This document shows, one piece after another, positions 21,573-21,996 of a stretch of 21,996 bases of DNA. The stretch is from DASZZY01 sp036260395 (GTDB lineage: Bacteria > Actinomycetota > UBA4738 > CALAEC01): assembly GCA_036260395.1 (NCBI GenBank), contig DASZZY010000116.1:1-21996 (forward strand). The letters are read 5' to 3'. Both the position numbers and the translations under genes were made by a program. Position 1 is the stretch's first letter, and the number at the start of each line of letters is the position of its first letter. Below the pieces are notes generated by a model. The model did no database searches and was not told the DNA's origin. It worked only from the letters and a program-made list of their open reading frames with translations.

Positions 21573-21581
21573 TTCTAGAAT
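21573..21581 (+). promoter_or_regulatory. -10 element for the beta-propeller gene
   Basis: TTCTAGAAT contains TAGAAT, a five-of-six match to TATAAT and the strongest hexamer in the window. It ends eight bases before the GTG at 21590. No ribosome-binding site is seen, so the transcript is probably leaderless or nearly so. Confidence 0.55.
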
Positions 21582-21589
21582 GGGCGACC

Positions 21590-21996
21590 GTGCCTCGCCC
21601 CACCGCTGGTTCCCGGTCCCCGCAGCGCGCGGGTGCCGGTCGCTCCCTGGCCGCCGCCGTCTCGTTGGCCGCGCTGGTCCTCGCCGGACCGGCGATGGCC
21701 CGGCCGCTCACCACGTCCGGGGCCCTCGCCACATCCCTCCAGGGCGCCGGGGAGGGGGCCTGGCCGCAGGTTGGGGCGGACGCCGCCCGCACCGGCACGT
21801 CGTCCGGCGGGGCGCCGCCGCCCTACCGCCGGGCCTGGACGGCGGAGGTACCCGGCGGGCCCGCCGCCGGGCCCGTGGCAGCCGGTGGAAACGTGGTCGT
21901 CGTGGCGGCGCGTGCCGTCGTGGCCCTCGACGCGCTCACCGGCGAGGCCCGGTGGCAGGCGCCCAGGAGCCCGGGGCCGGCCGGCCCCGCCGCCCT
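21590..21996 (+). CDS. Exported PQQ-type beta-propeller repeat protein, partial (C-terminus off the window)
   Basis: The frame is open from GTG at 21590 to the window edge (135 codons). Residues 1-38 form a signal peptide: an Arg-rich start, the core SLAAAVSLAALVLAG, and AMA before the predicted cleavage. A low-complexity stretch follows. Then comes WPQVGADAARTG (59-70), the typical opening of PQQ-like propellers, with YRRAWTAEVPGG and one repeat ending ARAVVALDALTGEARWQ (107-123), the blade consensus. Proteins of this type bind sugars or act as scaffolds; few use PQQ as a cofactor. In related genomes rpsB usually comes about here, so this gene is an addition or rpsB lies further on. The ATG at 21580 is in another frame. 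Confidence 0.8.
   Translation, partial: MPRPTAGSRSPQRAGAGRSLAAAVSLAALVLAGPAMARPLTTSGALATSLQGAGEGAWPQVGADAARTGTSSGGAPPPYRRAWTAEVPGGPAAGPVAAGGNVVVVAARAVVALDALTGEARWQAPRSPGPAGPAA

Noticed and set aside
1..21996. Mobile elements, CRISPR arrays, tRNA or rRNA genes
   Set aside because: No transposase, spaced direct repeats, cloverleaf-like or rRNA-like segments were seen. The only recombinase is XerC, in its normal core-genome setting.

Overview
The window is GC-rich (roughly 70 percent or more, with strong G/C at third codon positions). It carries a dense block of housekeeping genes in an order typical of Actinomycetota. Three markers point to that phylum: a SepIVA/DivIVA-like coiled-coil gene beside the DUF177-rpmF-rnc genes, a DUF2469 gene after rnhB, and a WhiG-type sigma factor after the comM-dprA-xerC genes. 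From memory, the order follows the Mycobacterium tuberculosis Rv2966c-to-Rv2891 region and the Streptomyces whiG-rpsB region, but more compactly. This suggests an actinobacterium outside the well-studied genera. I cannot name the genus.

Layout, left to right. (1) 1-599, minus: 5' part of a secreted protein of unknown function, divergent from the next operon. (2) 722-4843: rsmD, coaD, sepIVA-like, DUF177 (yceD), rpmF, rnc, a mutM/fpg-family glycosylase and acylphosphatase, mostly overlapping or nearly abutting. (3) 4904-9217: smc and ftsY. (4) 9417-10256, minus: an unrecognised lipoprotein, divergent from ffh. (5) 10320-12809: ffh, rpsP, khpA, rimM. (6) 12811-12981, minus: a small candidate gene with good coding signature. 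(7) 13014-16259: trmD, rplS, lepB, rnhB, DUF2469, yraN. (8) 16316-19074: comM and dprA. (9) 19162-20882: xerC and the whiG/fliA-type sigma factor. (10) 20934-21539: an M23 peptidase-like exported protein. (11) 21590 to the end: start of an exported PQQ-type beta-propeller protein.

Functionally the block joins ribosome biogenesis and rRNA/tRNA modification (rsmD, rnc, rimM, trmD, ribosomal proteins L32, S16, L19) with co-translational export (ftsY, ffh, lepB), chromosome maintenance (smc, xerC), DNA uptake and repair (comM, dprA, mutM-like, rnhB, yraN), and division or development (sepIVA-like, whiG, M23 protein).

This is mostly core genome. I found no mobile element, CRISPR array, tRNA, rRNA or obvious new multi-gene system. 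Points worth a second look: a MutM/Fpg homologue whose reading frame cannot encode the catalytic N-terminal proline; a recurrent extended -10 element (TGC-TAGNNT) 6-9 bases before start codons, implying leaderless transcripts; a perfect palindrome in the lipoprotein/ffh divergent promoter region; a hairpin abutting the -10 of the M23 gene; and a small uncharacterised minus-strand gene or remnant between rimM and trmD.
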